A DNA stretch of 64,000 bases from Shewanella marisflavi (GCF_023283925.1 NZ_JAKIKX010000002.1:1-64000); one strand, 5' to 3'. Shown: positions 38,221 to 49,000, numbered from the stretch's first letter. The notes: generated from the letters alone by a model not told the origin. A program made the numbers and translations.

Positions 38221-38832
38221 GTGCAAGCCTTTATTCAGGGGATTGGCGTTGGCAGCAGCTTAATTATCGCCGTGGGGGCACAAAATGCCTTTGTGTTGAA
38301 ACAAGGGTTAAAGCAGTCGCATTCGCTGCCTATTGCAGCCCTGTGTTCTTTTATTGATGCGGTGATGATCACCGCCGGGGTTGCTGGTCTGGGCCACCTT
38401 ATCCTGGCATTTCCGTTAATTAAGGATATCGCTAGCATTGGCGGCGCCATTTTCTTACTGGCTTATGGAGCCCGGGCTTTACGATCTTCGTTTCATGCCC
38501 AGGGACTGGATACGGAGGCAACGCAAGGAGCAGATACTCTGAGGGCGGCGATTTTAACGACGCTCGGTATAAGCTTGCTTAATCCTCATCTCTATTTAGA
38601 TACCGTGGTGCTGCTGGGTAGTATCAGTACTCAGTTTGAGCAAGAGGATAGGCAACTGTTTGGAGCCGGTGCGGTGCTGGCGTCATTTGTGTGGTTTTTC
38701 GGTCTGAGCCTGGGGGCGAGATATTTAAGTCCGCTATTTAAACAACCTAAGGCATGGTGTTACCTGGATCGTTTTATCTGTCTCACCATGTGGAGCATAG
38801 CGGCGGCGTTATTATGGCCATACATCAAATAA
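38221..38832 (+). CDS. argO: Arginine exporter ArgO (LysE family)
   Basis: A 203-residue LysE-family exporter with five to six membrane helices. It has the N-terminal signature GVGSSLIIAVGAQNAFVLKQGL and the second-half block ISLLNPHLYLDTVVLLG. It exports arginine or canavanine and probably lysine. The start is GTG 38221, with TGGAG 8-9 bases upstream. It is divergent from its regulator argP and is closed by a strong terminator. Confidence 0.95.
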   Translation: MQAFIQGIGVGSSLIIAVGAQNAFVLKQGLKQSHSLPIAALCSFIDAVMITAGVAGLGHLILAFPLIKDIASIGGAIFLLAYGARALRSSFHAQGLDTEATQGADTLRAAILTTLGISLLNPHLYLDTVVLLGSISTQFEQEDRQLFGAGAVLASFVWFFGLSLGARYLSPLFKQPKAWCYLDRFICLTMWSIAAALLWPYIK

Positions 38833-38841
38833 TTTAATCTA

Positions 38842-38869
38842 AAAAAAGCCGGCATCGCCGGCTTTTTTG
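38842..38869. terminator. Bidirectional terminator between argO and bcp
   Basis: Stem AAAAAAGCCGGC / GCCGGCTTTTTT with a minimal loop. The A and T flanks make it functional on both strands. Confidence 0.93.
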
Positions 38870-38887
38870 ATTTTCGTAAGTCAATGA

Positions 38888-39361
38888 TTAACTGTTTTGT
38901 TGAATATAGTTCAACACTACTTCATGGTGATCTTTGGTCTTAAACTTATCAAATACATGGGCCACCTTGCCATCTTGTCCGATGAGGAAACTAAGACGGT
39001 GAATTCCATCGTAGATTTTACCCATAAACTTCTTTTCTCCCCAAACGCCAAAGGCGTCGGCGACAGCGTGATCCTCATCGCTGAGCAGGCTAAAGTTAAG
39101 TTCATGCTTGTCAGCGAAACGGCCAAGTTTAGCAACAGGATCTGGGCTAATCCCAAATACGGTTACCTTAAGGTTGTCTAGCTCAGGCTTGGTATCTCGC
39201 AGGCCACAGGCCTGAACGGTGCAGCCAGGGGTGAGTGCCTTGGGGTAAAAATAGACAAGCACAGGGCCCTGTTTAAGGGCATCTGCCAAACTGATGGCCT
39301 GATCATTTTGATTGTGCAAGGTAAAGTTTGGCGCGACATCGCCTTTCATTAAGGTCTTCAT
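38888..39361 (-). CDS. bcp: Thioredoxin-dependent thiol peroxidase Bcp
   Basis: A 157-residue atypical 2-Cys peroxiredoxin (E. coli 156). It has a peroxidatic Cys47 in ALTPGCTVQ and the resolving Cys52, spaced five residues apart as in Bcp/PrxQ. It reduces H2O2 and organic peroxides with thioredoxin. Its ATG overlaps the gcvR stop as ATGA, so it is translated by coupling. The gcvR-bcp pair opposite dapA is conserved with E. coli. Confidence 0.96.
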   Translation of the reverse strand: MKTLMKGDVAPNFTLHNQNDQAISLADALKQGPVLVYFYPKALTPGCTVQACGLRDTKPELDNLKVTVFGISPDPVAKLGRFADKHELNFSLLSDEDHAVADAFGVWGEKKFMGKIYDGIHRLSFLIGQDGKVAHVFDKFKTKDHHEVVLNYIQQNS

Positions 39362-39912
39362 AGATCATCCTTAGGTTGTGTTTCGATACCCTGCATACGT
39401 TCGATATGGCAGCTTAGGTTCATCTCTTCGGCGAGAGAGGCGATATTTTGTTCGAGTTTTTCGATATCGACCTTTTCTGGCACATTGATAGTGAGGAACA
39501 CATTCTGCACAGGCTCGCCATCTGGCGTTTCTTCGGCGTGGGAGCGAACGGCGGCAAGATCGAGCGAACGATCCGCCAGGAACTGGGTGATTCGATTCAT
39601 GGTGCCGCGTTGGTCTTTACCGTTGAAGGTGACTTCGAGACGAGAGATATAGTTAGGCGGCGTGTGTTGTGAACAACGCTTCATAACAGTCAGCAGGCCG
39701 AGTTCTACACTCAGGGCTGGCAAGCTGGCTTCCATCTTAGTGATCGATGCCCAGGCGCCCGAAATCATCATGATCAGTGTAAACTCGCCACCAAAGAGAG
39801 CCATTCGGCTATCGACAATATCGCAGTCACATTCGCTTGCGAGTCTGGCAAATTTACTGACGATACCAGGACGATCTGAACCCAGTGCGGTAACGACCAG
39901 ATGATTGGACAT
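39358..39912 (-). CDS. gcvR: Glycine cleavage system repressor GcvR
   Basis: A 184-residue protein with two ACT domains (about 1-80 and 95-175), the first opening with VTALGSDRPGIVSKFARLA. GcvR binds GcvA, and glycine breaks the complex, which controls gcvTHP. E. coli GcvR has 190 residues. It is divergent from dapA across 242 bases and overlaps bcp by 4 bases. Confidence 0.93.
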   Translation of the reverse strand: MSNHLVVTALGSDRPGIVSKFARLASECDCDIVDSRMALFGGEFTLIMMISGAWASITKMEASLPALSVELGLLTVMKRCSQHTPPNYISRLEVTFNGKDQRGTMNRITQFLADRSLDLAAVRSHAEETPDGEPVQNVFLTINVPEKVDIEKLEQNIASLAEEMNLSCHIERMQGIETQPKDDL

Positions 39913-40154
39913 GAAACTCCCCCGTTGATTGGTAACTCGTTGTACAAATAAACGTCGATTGAATAATTCGTCGTTTTTAAGGAGGGTTATGCTAACACAT
40001 GTTATCAGTTTTGAGATCCCTGTCGTGATAAAGAGTCAAACAATTGACCTACAGCGCCTGCTGTTATCATTCTCAATGATCTTGGGATACTTATGCTTGT
40101 TTTTACCTGTTAGCATCAGTACCATAGCCAGTCCTGAATCCTTGGGGAAATCAC

Positions 40155-41039
40155 ATGATAAACGGAAGCATCGTAGCCTTAATCACTCCCATGAATAGTG
40201 ATGGCTCTGTCGATTACGCCAGTCTCGAGAAGCTGGTTGAATACCATATTGAGCAAGGTACTGACGCCATTGTTGCCGTTGGTACGACTGGCGAGTCTGC
40301 CACTTTACCTATTTCAGAACATATAGAGGTGGTTGCCCACACGGTTAAATTTGCCGCAGGAAGGGTACCCGTTATCGGCGGTAACGGTGCCAATGCGACC
40401 GCAGAAGCGATCGAACTGACCAAGGCTCAAGCCAACCTTGGGGTTGCGGCCATGTTAGGTGTAACGCCTTACTACAACAAACCCACGCCTAAGGGGCTTA
40501 TCGCTCATTATCGTGCGGTAGCGGCGTCTACTGATATTCCGCAAATTCTTTACAATGTGCCCGGACGTACTGCAGTCGATATGCTGCCAGAAACCGTAGC
40601 TCAGTTGGTTGAAGTGCCCAATATCATTGGTGTTAAGGAAGCCACCGGCGACCTGAGTCGTGTCGCTAAGCTGCGTCAGCTTTGTGGTGACGACTTTATG
40701 CTTTACAGCGGTGATGATGCTACGGCGCGGGAATTTCTAACCTTAGGTGGTAATGGGGTTATTTCGGTGGCTAACAACATAGTGCCTAAGCAGTTTAAGT
40801 TAATGTGTGATGCTGCGCTAAAAGGTGATGTTGACGCTGCTCTGCAGGCAGAGGCACCGATGAAAGATCTGTTCAAAGCACTGTTTTGCGAAGCCAATCC
40901 CATTCCGGTTAAATGGGCCGCTCATCGTATGGGGTTGATTAGCCAAGGACATATTCGCTTGCCGTTAACGGAACTTTCTGATGAATATCATGGTCTGTTG
41001 CTAGAAGCGATGAAAAATGCCCGAATAGAGGTTCAATAA
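40155..41039 (+). CDS. dapA: 4-hydroxy-tetrahydrodipicolinate synthase DapA
   Basis: A 294-residue class I aldolase that condenses pyruvate and aspartate semialdehyde, the entry to diaminopimelate and lysine synthesis. The Schiff-base lysine is Lys161 ([10 protein letters not shown]), with Tyr133 (LYNVPGRT) and the GTTGESAT loop at 43-50. These numbers equal those of E. coli. It is followed by bamC after 4 bases. Confidence 0.97.
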   Translation: MINGSIVALITPMNSDGSVDYASLEKLVEYHIEQGTDAIVAVGTTGESATLPISEHIEVVAHTVKFAAGRVPVIGGNGANATAEAIELTKAQANLGVAAMLGVTPYYNKPTPKGLIAHYRAVAASTDIPQILYNVPGRTAVDMLPETVAQLVEVPNIIGVKEATGDLSRVAKLRQLCGDDFMLYSGDDATAREFLTLGGNGVISVANNIVPKQFKLMCDAALKGDVDAALQAEAPMKDLFKALFCEANPIPVKWAAHRMGLISQGHIRLPLTELSDEYHGLLLEAMKNARIEVQ

Positions 41040-41043
41040 TTAA

Positions 41044-42165
41044 ATGCTAAAGCAAGTAACCCCAATCTTACTGGTTGCCGCCGTAACGGCTTGCAGTACA
41101 CCTATCGACAGACGCCAGGCCAATGGCGATGACGACTATGCTAACGTGACTGTACAGCCTAAGCTGGTGATCCCGGCGGGATTGAATGAGCCTAAGTACA
41201 ATACCGAATACGAGATCCCACAGGTCGGTCGCAAGGCTGATAAAAACCTGGTGGGTAAGAAGCTGGATATTCGTCCGCCGCTGCAAGTATTGCCTATGGC
41301 AGAAGGTACCCATGTAGAAGAATCCAGTGACAGCATTAAGATCGTGGTCGAGTCTATCGACAATGATATCGATCTGCGCACTGAAATTTTTGGTATCTTG
41401 GATGAATATTTTAATCAGCATAATATCAAGCTGGTAAAAGAAGACAGAGAAAGTGGCATCATCGAGACTGATTGGATAGAAAATCAAGAAGTTATTGAGA
41501 CCTCTATGTGGGGCGCCGATGAGGTTTACTCTGTGCGTCAACGCTATCGATTCAGCGTAAATGTGCGTCCTCATGGCCGTAATGGTAATCTTGCTATCGA
41601 ATTAATTGATCACGAAGAGAGCTTCGATGGTAAGGCGCAGGATATCTTGCTAACTGGTGAAGATAAGCGTCGTTACACCGTTGATATGCTTAACAGCACC
41701 ATCGCCTACATGAGCATTAAGCGTGCTAAGGCGATTAAGGCCAAACGCTTACGTGATAGCCTGGGCATAGATGTTGAGATGGTGAAGGCGTCAGAAACGA
41801 GCGATGCTGAGACAGCCGAGATAAGTTACTGGTTAGCCGATGCTAGTTTCAGCCGTACTTGGGAGCGATTACGCCTGGTACTGCCAGAGATGGGCTTTGA
41901 AATTGTCGACATGGACAATAACAAGGGGCTTTACTATATCAATGTCAATGATGATTCAGGTTTCTGGAGCTCACTGTGGAGCGAGAAGAAGCTGCCGATA
42001 GAAGAGGGTTCTTATCGCTTGCAAATTGAGCAAGATAAAGTAGATGTGAGTAAGACACGCATCTATCTAAAAGATAAAGAAGATGAGCCTGTATCTAACG
42101 AGGTGGTCGAGGCCGTTTATAGCGGTTTAGCAGAGCTGATGAACGAAGATCGAAAAGTCAGATAA
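41044..42165 (+). CDS. bamC: Outer-membrane assembly lipoprotein BamC
   Basis: A 373-residue lipoprotein. The lipobox VTAC places the lipidated cysteine at residue 17. A long unstructured N-terminal segment (about 18-90), which lies over BamD in the Bam complex, is followed by two helix-grip domains (about 95-215 and 255-370). E. coli BamC (NlpB) has 344 residues. The dapA-bamC pair is conserved; here the next gene is a GGDEF/EAL protein instead of the purC found in E. coli. Confidence 0.93.
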   Translation: MLKQVTPILLVAAVTACSTPIDRRQANGDDDYANVTVQPKLVIPAGLNEPKYNTEYEIPQVGRKADKNLVGKKLDIRPPLQVLPMAEGTHVEESSDSIKIVVESIDNDIDLRTEIFGILDEYFNQHNIKLVKEDRESGIIETDWIENQEVIETSMWGADEVYSVRQRYRFSVNVRPHGRNGNLAIELIDHEESFDGKAQDILLTGEDKRRYTVDMLNSTIAYMSIKRAKAIKAKRLRDSLGIDVEMVKASETSDAETAEISYWLADASFSRTWERLRLVLPEMGFEIVDMDNNKGLYYINVNDDSGFWSSLWSEKKLPIEEGSYRLQIEQDKVDVSKTRIYLKDKEDEPVSNEVVEAVYSGLAELMNEDRKVR

Positions 42166-42186
42166 TCCATTGCAGATATAAACTAG

Positions 42187-42212
42187 AAAAGAGGCCTTAG
42201 GCCTCTTTTTTT
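42187..42212 (+). terminator. Terminator of dapA-bamC
   Basis: Stem AAAAGAGGCC / GGCCTCTTTT with a 3-base loop (TTA) and a run of eight T residues, 21 bases after the bamC stop. Confidence 0.92.
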
Positions 42213-42305
42213 TGGGCCTGAAAAGGCTGTTGGCCGAAGGAAGCCAAGATTGCGGAAAACCTGATCCGTTAAGACAGAAACATAGTGAGTCGTTAGACGA
42301 AACAA

Positions 42306-42344
42306 CTACCTCTTTGGTAGTGGCGAAAATGGCGGGTCAGCCAT
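42306..42344 (+). other. Tandem small hairpins upstream of the GGDEF/EAL gene
   Basis: Two adjacent perfect 5-base stems: CTACC / GGTAG (42306-42320) and ATGGC / GCCAT (42329-42344). They lie 66-104 bases before the next ATG and have no T run. I compared them with the c-di-GMP GEMM riboswitch and do not see its conserved core. They could be a leader structure or chance. Confidence 0.3.
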
Positions 42345-42409
42345 CTATGCCATATAGTTATTGAGATTGTCATTCATTAGTCTGATACCACAATAGCGCC
42401 GGAGTAGGC

Positions 42410-44773
42410 ATGGGATCTAAGGTTCAACTGCAGGATGTCGAAGCTAAGTATTTAAAGGTGATTAGTGAATTTGCCATCGACATGCTTTCACTGAGTGGCG
42501 TGGAAGAGATCCTATGGCATTTGGCACAAAACGTGGTGTCACAACTTGGGTTCGATGATGTGGTGGTCTATCTATTGGATCAAGAGCGTGGATTGCTGGT
42601 GCAAAAGGCCACCTTCGGTGCGAAAAACCCCACAGCTCACGAGATCCTCGCGCCCATAGAGCTCAAAATCGGCGAGGGCGTTGTCGGCACTGTGGCCAAG
42701 ACAAAGCAGCCTCTGATCGTCGCCGACACTCGCCAATTCCCTAATTATATTGTCGATGATGCCCCAAGGTTATCTGAGTTAGCCGTGCCCATGCTGGTAG
42801 ACGGTGAGGTAATAGGAGTAATAGACACTGAGCATCCCAAGAAGAATTTCTACACGGCGCAGCATGAGCATATTTTATTTGCACTGGCGACTATCACGGC
42901 GCTGAAGATCCATCGAGCGAATAATCTGGTTAGCTTGCAAAAGCGGATAGAGGCGCTGGAGTACACCAGTAAGATCCAGGATACCCTGTTTGCGATCGCC
43001 GAGATCATCTTTGAGACAGATTCGATTAAACACTTCTATAGCAAGCTACATCAATGTATCTCTCGGCTTATTTTGGCGGACAATTTCTATGTCGCGCTAA
43101 TGAGCGATGATGGTCACTTCTTACATTTCCCCTATCATGTGGATGAGTATGATGAGGTGCCTCAAGATGCCCAGTTCGCCATGTCGCCGGGGGAACTCGG
43201 TATCACAGGGTATGTGCTGCTGAAAAATAAGCCCTTGTTGGCAGATGAAAACAGGCTTAAGCAGATGGTGAGTGATGGGGATATAGTGATCAACGGCGCG
43301 CTCCCCCTTGCCTGGCTGGGTGTTCCTTTTGACAGTGATTCCTGTCGCGGCATTGTTGTGGTGCAGAGTTATCATGGTGATTACCGTTATCGTGAAGAGG
43401 ATCTGCAGTTATTGGTTTTTGTCGCTAAACATATCTGTAACGCCATCGCCAGAATGCAGCTTAAGTCTCGTCTAACCGAATTAGCCCTGCAGGACAGTTT
43501 AACCAAGTTGCCTAATCGCAGTTTATTCATTGATCGTTTAGGCCAGGCGTTACGTACTATCACTCAGCCAGAAGAAAATGCGCCCCTTGGCTTCGGCCTG
43601 GTGTTCTTCGATATCGATCATTTTAAAGCGGTAAATGATGCTTACGGCCATCAAATTGGTGATGAGTTGCTTAAGTTGGTTGCTAATCGCGTCAGAGGGG
43701 CATTGCAAGCCCATGATACCCTCAGCCGCCTTGGGGGAGACCAGTTTGCGTTGCTGCTCGAAGGCATTAGCTCTCCCTCTGAATGCTATGACAGGGTTGA
43801 GGCGCTGCGCCAGCAGATGATGGAGGTGCATGATTTGGGGGGGATCTCTATTTCTCTCTCGTTTAGTTTGGGGATGGTGACCTGTTTTTCTCCGCACCAG
43901 AGTGAATCGTCGCTGATGCGCCAGGCCGACCAGGCGCTGCTAAGTGCTAAGTTGCAGGGGCGGGCGCAAATGTGTCAGTTTGACACGGAGCAGGAGAGTT
44001 GTGATGAGGAGCAATTGGCAGAAGCCTTCATGGAGGCAATTGCAAACGGTGAACTTTATTTGGAGTTTCAGCCCCTGTATCGCTTTAAGGATGGAAAACT
44101 GTTTGGCGCCGAGGCGCTGCTGCGTTGGCGACATCCTACACTTGGAATTATCTCGGCAAAGCGATTATTGCCTCAACTGAGGCACCAGGAAGGGTTAGAT
44201 TCGTTAGATAACTATGTGGCGAAACAATTACTGGCGCTGCTGCAAGATCACCATGACGCTTTTCCGCAGGGTTTTAGGATCAGTCAGAATATTGCCTGTG
44301 ATGGGCGCTATTTGCTCGACAGTTTAGAAGGGCAAGGCGAGCTGGGGGTTAAGCTTGCAAGCTTGTTAGCAATAGAAGTGGCTGAACCGAGTCTAGCCAC
44401 CGAGATGGGGGAAGTGTCGGCGCTGATAGCCAGAGCGAAACGCCTTGGCATTCAAGTTAGTTTGGATGATGTTGGCGCAAGCCATGCAAGCCTTCATTAT
44501 CTGCAGCGTTTCCGCTTCGATCGCCTAAAGATTGCGCGCAGCCTGATTAGTCCCATGGTGATGGCTTATGACAACAAGGTGATATTTGAAACCATTATTA
44601 ACCTGGCCAATACACTCAATATTGAAACCGTAGCGCAAGGAATTGAAACACAAGAGCAGTATCAAACGATGCAGAGCTTAGGTTGCGACTATGGTCAGGG
44701 ACAGTTTATGAATCCCTCTATGAGCGCAGAAAACCTATTGCTTATGCTGAAAGAGTCACCCTTTTATAGATGA
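42410..44773 (+). CDS. GAF-GAF-GGDEF-EAL protein with degenerate catalytic motifs
   Basis: A 787-residue cytosolic signalling protein. A GAF domain lies at about 15-165 and a second GAF-like region at about 195-350. A GGDEF domain (about 360-520) follows, then an EAL domain (about 535-780). The GGDEF motif reads GGDQF (442-446), losing the metal-binding glutamate, and the inhibitory-site RxxD reads QAHD. In the EAL domain Glu568 (AEAL), Asn627, Glu656, Asp686-Asp687 and Lys707 are present, but the general-base glutamate of the usual AEGVE motif is Gln743 (AQGIE). Both activities are probably lost or weak, suggesting a c-di-GMP or other ligand sensor. It is not obviously in an operon. Confidence 0.85.
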   Translation: MGSKVQLQDVEAKYLKVISEFAIDMLSLSGVEEILWHLAQNVVSQLGFDDVVVYLLDQERGLLVQKATFGAKNPTAHEILAPIELKIGEGVVGTVAKTKQPLIVADTRQFPNYIVDDAPRLSELAVPMLVDGEVIGVIDTEHPKKNFYTAQHEHILFALATITALKIHRANNLVSLQKRIEALEYTSKIQDTLFAIAEIIFETDSIKHFYSKLHQCISRLILADNFYVALMSDDGHFLHFPYHVDEYDEVPQDAQFAMSPGELGITGYVLLKNKPLLADENRLKQMVSDGDIVINGALPLAWLGVPFDSDSCRGIVVVQSYHGDYRYREEDLQLLVFVAKHICNAIARMQLKSRLTELALQDSLTKLPNRSLFIDRLGQALRTITQPEENAPLGFGLVFFDIDHFKAVNDAYGHQIGDELLKLVANRVRGALQAHDTLSRLGGDQFALLLEGISSPSECYDRVEALRQQMMEVHDLGGISISLSFSLGMVTCFSPHQSESSLMRQADQALLSAKLQGRAQMCQFDTEQESCDEEQLAEAFMEAIANGELYLEFQPLYRFKDGKLFGAEALLRWRHPTLGIISAKRLLPQLRHQEGLDSLDNYVAKQLLALLQDHHDAFPQGFRISQNIACDGRYLLDSLEGQGELGVKLASLLAIEVAEPSLATEMGEVSALIARAKRLGIQVSLDDVGASHASLHYLQRFRFDRLKIARSLISPMVMAYDNKVIFETIINLANTLNIETVAQGIETQEQYQTMQSLGCDYGQGQFMNPSMSAENLLLMLKESPFYR

Positions 44774-44936
44774 TATGTGCGAGTGTGACGAGGAATAGGG
44801 AATCCTCTCTGGTGTTGGAAAATCGCCCTGAGTGTAAACCAAGCGTTAAGTTTGTAAGCAAAAGTAAAACGCCTTGAAGCACTTAGATTACTAGGTAAAC
44901 TACCGTTAACATAATGTGTATTCATTCGGAAGATTG

Positions 44937-46022
44937 ATGAAAAAAACGATAATAATCTCAATACTTTTAGCGGCAGGCGCCGCCACCTACTATTTCAATC
45001 AACAGACGGAATCTACAACTAAACCACGTGCCAGGCCGACGCCAAATGTCGTGGTTGCTAAGGCTGAGATGCAGCCTATTCGCGACGAAGTCGAAGCCCT
45101 GGGTACGGGCAAGGCGAATGAGTCTATCACTGTGACGCCTAAGGTGACTGACATGGTCACCGAGTTAAATTTTGAAGACGGTCAACTGGTGGAAAAGGGC
45201 CAATTGCTGGTGCGTTTGCAAGATAGAGAGCAGATCGCCAGAGTGACAGTCGCCAAAGTTAAGATGAAAGATCATGAGCGCGAACTGGCTCGTATTAGTT
45301 CTTTGGTGACCAGCCAGACCGTTGCCGCCCTGGAGCGTGACAGGCTGCAAACCCTTATCGACACCGCTAAGGCAGAGCTGGAGCAGGCGGAGTCATCCCT
45401 TAAGGACAGACGGATCCGAGCGCCATTTTCGGGACGCTTGGGTCTACGGCAAGTGAGCCAGGGAAGCCTAGTGACACCTGGTACTGTGATCACCACCCTG
45501 GATGATATCTCCACCATCAAGCTCGACTTCTCGGTGCCTGAGCGTTTCTTACAGTCCTTGGCCATAGGCAAATCGGTTGAAGCCAGCGCTGTGGCTTTTG
45601 AGGGTGAACTCTTTACCGGCAAGGTTGTGTCGGTCGACAGCCGCGTTAATCCCATCACCCGCGCGGTGATGGTACGCGCTGAGATCGCTAACAAGGATCT
45701 ACGTCTATTGCCGGGTATGTTGATGAAGGTGAAGCTTATTAAGCAGAGCCGAGATGCGCTCATTATTCCTGAAGCGGCGATTATTCCGATACAGAAGAAT
45801 CATTTCGTCTACTTGGTTAATGATGAGAATGTGGTCGAGCGTCGTCAGGTACAAATCGGCTTGCGTAAACGCGGTTGGGTCGAGATTGTCGGCGGCGTAA
45901 ACGTGGGTGAGCAGGTGATGGTGCGCGGTATTCTTAAAGTGCGTCCAGGCGATACCGTTAAGGTGCAGTTCAGCGAAAATTTTAGTTTTAGTCAACAAGC
46001 TAAGGTGGAGCCCCTAGTATGA
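44937..46022 (+). CDS. RND efflux periplasmic adaptor subunit
   Basis: A 361-residue membrane-fusion protein. The N-terminus MKKTIIISILLAAGAATYYF is a signal-anchor helix without a lipobox. It is followed by a lipoyl half-motif (TELNFEDGQLVEKGQLLVRL), a short alpha-helical hairpin (about 95-150), the second lipoyl half (DRRIRAPFSGRLGLRQVSQG) and beta-barrel domains. It bridges the RND pump of the next gene to an outer-membrane channel; no TolC-like gene is present here. ATG 44937 is chosen over one seven codons upstream. Its stop overlaps the pump start as ATGA. Confidence 0.93.
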   Translation: MKKTIIISILLAAGAATYYFNQQTESTTKPRARPTPNVVVAKAEMQPIRDEVEALGTGKANESITVTPKVTDMVTELNFEDGQLVEKGQLLVRLQDREQIARVTVAKVKMKDHERELARISSLVTSQTVAALERDRLQTLIDTAKAELEQAESSLKDRRIRAPFSGRLGLRQVSQGSLVTPGTVITTLDDISTIKLDFSVPERFLQSLAIGKSVEASAVAFEGELFTGKVVSVDSRVNPITRAVMVRAEIANKDLRLLPGMLMKVKLIKQSRDALIIPEAAIIPIQKNHFVYLVNDENVVERRQVQIGLRKRGWVEIVGGVNVGEQVMVRGILKVRPGDTVKVQFSENFSFSQQAKVEPLV

Positions 46023-49000
46023 TCTTGACGGATTTGTCGGTAAAACGACCGGTTTTTGCGTCCGTCATCAGCATGTTATTGATCGCTTTTGGTCTGGTTT
46101 CTTTTGATAAACTGCCCTTAAGGGAATATCCCAATATCGATCCGCCGATAGTGTCGGTGCAAACAAACTACCGCGGCGCCAGTGCGGCCGTGGTAGAGAG
46201 TCGTATTACTCAATTGGTAGAGGACAGGATCAGTGGTGTTGAGGGGATCCGTAACATCAACTCTTCGAGTAGCGATGGTCGCTCCTCTGTAACCTTAGAG
46301 TTCGATGTGGGCCGCGATATTGAAGCGGCGGCTAACGATGTGCGAGACAGGATCTCAGGGCTACTCAACAACCTGCCAGAAGAGGCCGATCCACCAGAGG
46401 TGCAAAAGGCTAATGGTGGTGATGAGGTGATCATGTGGCTCAACCTGGTCTCAGATCAGATGAGTACCTTGCAGCTCACCGATTATGCCCGCCGTTATTT
46501 AGTCGACAGATTCTCGGTGATCGACGGCGTGGCAAACATCCGTATCGGCGGCGGCAAGGTTTACGCCATGCGGATCTGGATAGACCGTCAAGCCTTGGCA
46601 GCTCGTAACCTGACAGTGTCGGATATTGAATCTGTACTGAGATCAGAAAACGTCGAGCTGCCGGCCGGTTCGGTAGAGTCGAAAGACCGTCATTTCACCG
46701 TGCGTTTGGAGCGCACCTTTAAGACGGAAGAAGACTTTAGCAATCTGGTACTGGCTGAAGGGGAAGATGGCTATCTTATCAAACTTGGCGATGTGGCCAG
46801 GGTAGAGATTGGCTCAGAAGAGGAACGTATCACCTTCCGTGGTAACCGTGAGGCTATGATTGGTCTGGGGATCTCCAAGCAATCTACCTCTAATACCTTG
46901 GAAGTGGCCCGCGTCGCTAATGCACTGGTCGATAAGATCAACCCCACATTACCTGCTGGGATGGAGATCAAACGCTCTTACGACAGCTCTGTGTTTATCG
47001 AGGCCTCTATCAAGGAGGTGTATCAGACACTGTTTATCGCCATGTTCCTGGTGATAATCGTGATCTATCTGTTCCTTGGCAGTGTGCGCGCTATGTTGAT
47101 CCCGGCGTTAACTGTGCCTGTGTCCTTAATGGCCACCTTTATCGTCCTCTATGCCTTGGGTTATACCATTAACCTGTTGACTCTGCTGGCGATGATCTTA
47201 GCCATCGGTATGGTGGTGGATGATGCCATCGTAGTGCTGGAGAACATTCACAGACGTATCGAAGAGGGCGACTCACCCCTCAAGGCCGCGTACTTGGGGT
47301 CCCGCGAAGTGGCGTTTGCCGTAGTGGCAACGACGCTAGTCCTCGTGGCCGTATTTATGCCGATCACTTTCCTTGAAGGGGATCTGGGCAAGCTCTTTAA
47401 AGAGTTTGCGGTAGCGATGAGCGCCGCGGTGATCTTCTCAAGCTTAGTGGCGCTGACCCTAAGCCCCATGATGTGTTCTAAGTTGCTTAAACCGGCAGGG
47501 CAAGACCCTTGGTTGGTGCGCAAAATCGATGCAGGGATGGACTGGCTGTCAAATGGTTATCAGGCGACCTTAAAGCGCGCCATGACCCATCCCTTTATCG
47601 TCAGTTCTCTGGTGGTTATTGCGTTAGGTCTCAGTGGCTACCTGATGACTAAGGTACCTCAGGAGTTTGCACCGAGGGAAGATAGGGGCTCTATGTTCCT
47701 GATCGTTAACGGTCCGCAGGGGGCGAGTTTTGAATATATCACGCCTTATATGGATGAGATTGAAGCACGCCTGATGCCGCTGGTAGAGAGTGGTGAGATT
47801 AAGCGACTGCTGATTCGTGCACCACGTGGTTTTGGTCGCAGCGCCAACTTCTCTAATGGTATGGCCATTATCGTGCTCGAAGACTGGGCAACACGTCGCA
47901 GTGCTTTTGAGATCATAGGCGATATACGCGGTCGCCTGTCTGATCTGGCTGGGGTGAGAGCATTCCCTGTCATGCGCCAGGCCTTCGGCCGAGGTGTGGG
48001 AAAACCTGTGCAGTTCGTTCTGGGCGGCCCAAGCTATGAAGAGATCGCCAAATGGCGTGATATCTTGCTGGAGAAGGCTAAGGAAAACCCTAACCTTGTC
48101 GGTTTAGATCATGACTATCAAGAAACCAAGCCACAGCTCAGGGTGGTGATCGATAAGGATAGAGCGGCGGATCTCGGGGTATCTATCTCTCACATCGGCC
48201 GAACCTTGGAGTCTATGCTGGGTTCGCGTCTGGTGACCACCTTCATGCGCGATGGTGAAGAGTATGACGTGATCATCGAGGGTAACCGGGATAATCAAAA
48301 TACCGCCAGCGATCTGAGTAACATCTATGTTCGCTCTGACCGTAGTCGCGAGTTGATCCCGCTGGCAAACCTTGTCTCTGTTGAGGAGTTTGCCGACGCC
48401 AGCCAGCTGAATCGCTACAACCGTATGCGGGCGATCACCATAGAAGCCAACTTAGCCGATGGATATAGTTTGGGCGAGGCACTTAACTACCTCAACGATC
48501 TGGCTTACACCTATCTGCCAGCCGAAGCGGTGATCAGCTATAAGGGTCAGTCGCTCGATTATCAGGAATCGGGTAGCTCCATGTATTTCGTTTTCCTGTT
48601 AGCCTTGGGGATTGTCTTCTTGGTATTGGCGGCGCAATTTGAGAGCTACATTCACCCTATGGTGATCATGTTGACCGTGCCGTTGGCGACGCTGGGCGCA
48701 CTGATTGGCCTTTGGTTAACTGGGCAGAGCCTAAATATCTATAGCCAGATAGGGATTATCATGTTGGTGGGCCTTGCAGCTAAAAATGGTATCTTGATTG
48801 TCGAATTTGCTAACCAATTAAGGGATAAAGGACTCGAGTTCGACAAGGCGATCATTCAGGCGGCCAGCCAGCGTCTGCGTCCTATCCTGATGACGGGGAT
48901 CACGACGGCAGCGGGGGCCATACCTTTGGTTATGGCTCAGGGCGCCGGCGCAGAAACTCGTTTTGTGATCGGGGTAGTGGTGCTGTCGGGTATCATACTG

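Noticed and set aside
39929..40198. 89-codon frame between gcvR and dapA
   Set aside because: It overlaps the dapA start in another frame, has no convincing ribosome site and no family match.
41068..41574. 168-codon antisense frame in bamC
   Set aside because: Complementary to a well-supported lipoprotein gene; no independent signals.
42215..42409. Possible c-di-GMP (GEMM) riboswitch before the GGDEF/EAL gene
   Set aside because: The conserved CACGCACAGGGCAAACC-like and GGGACGCAAAGC-like segments are absent, so only unnamed hairpins are reported.
45272..45763. 163-codon antisense frame in the RND adaptor gene
   Set aside because: Shadow of a high-confidence membrane-fusion protein gene.
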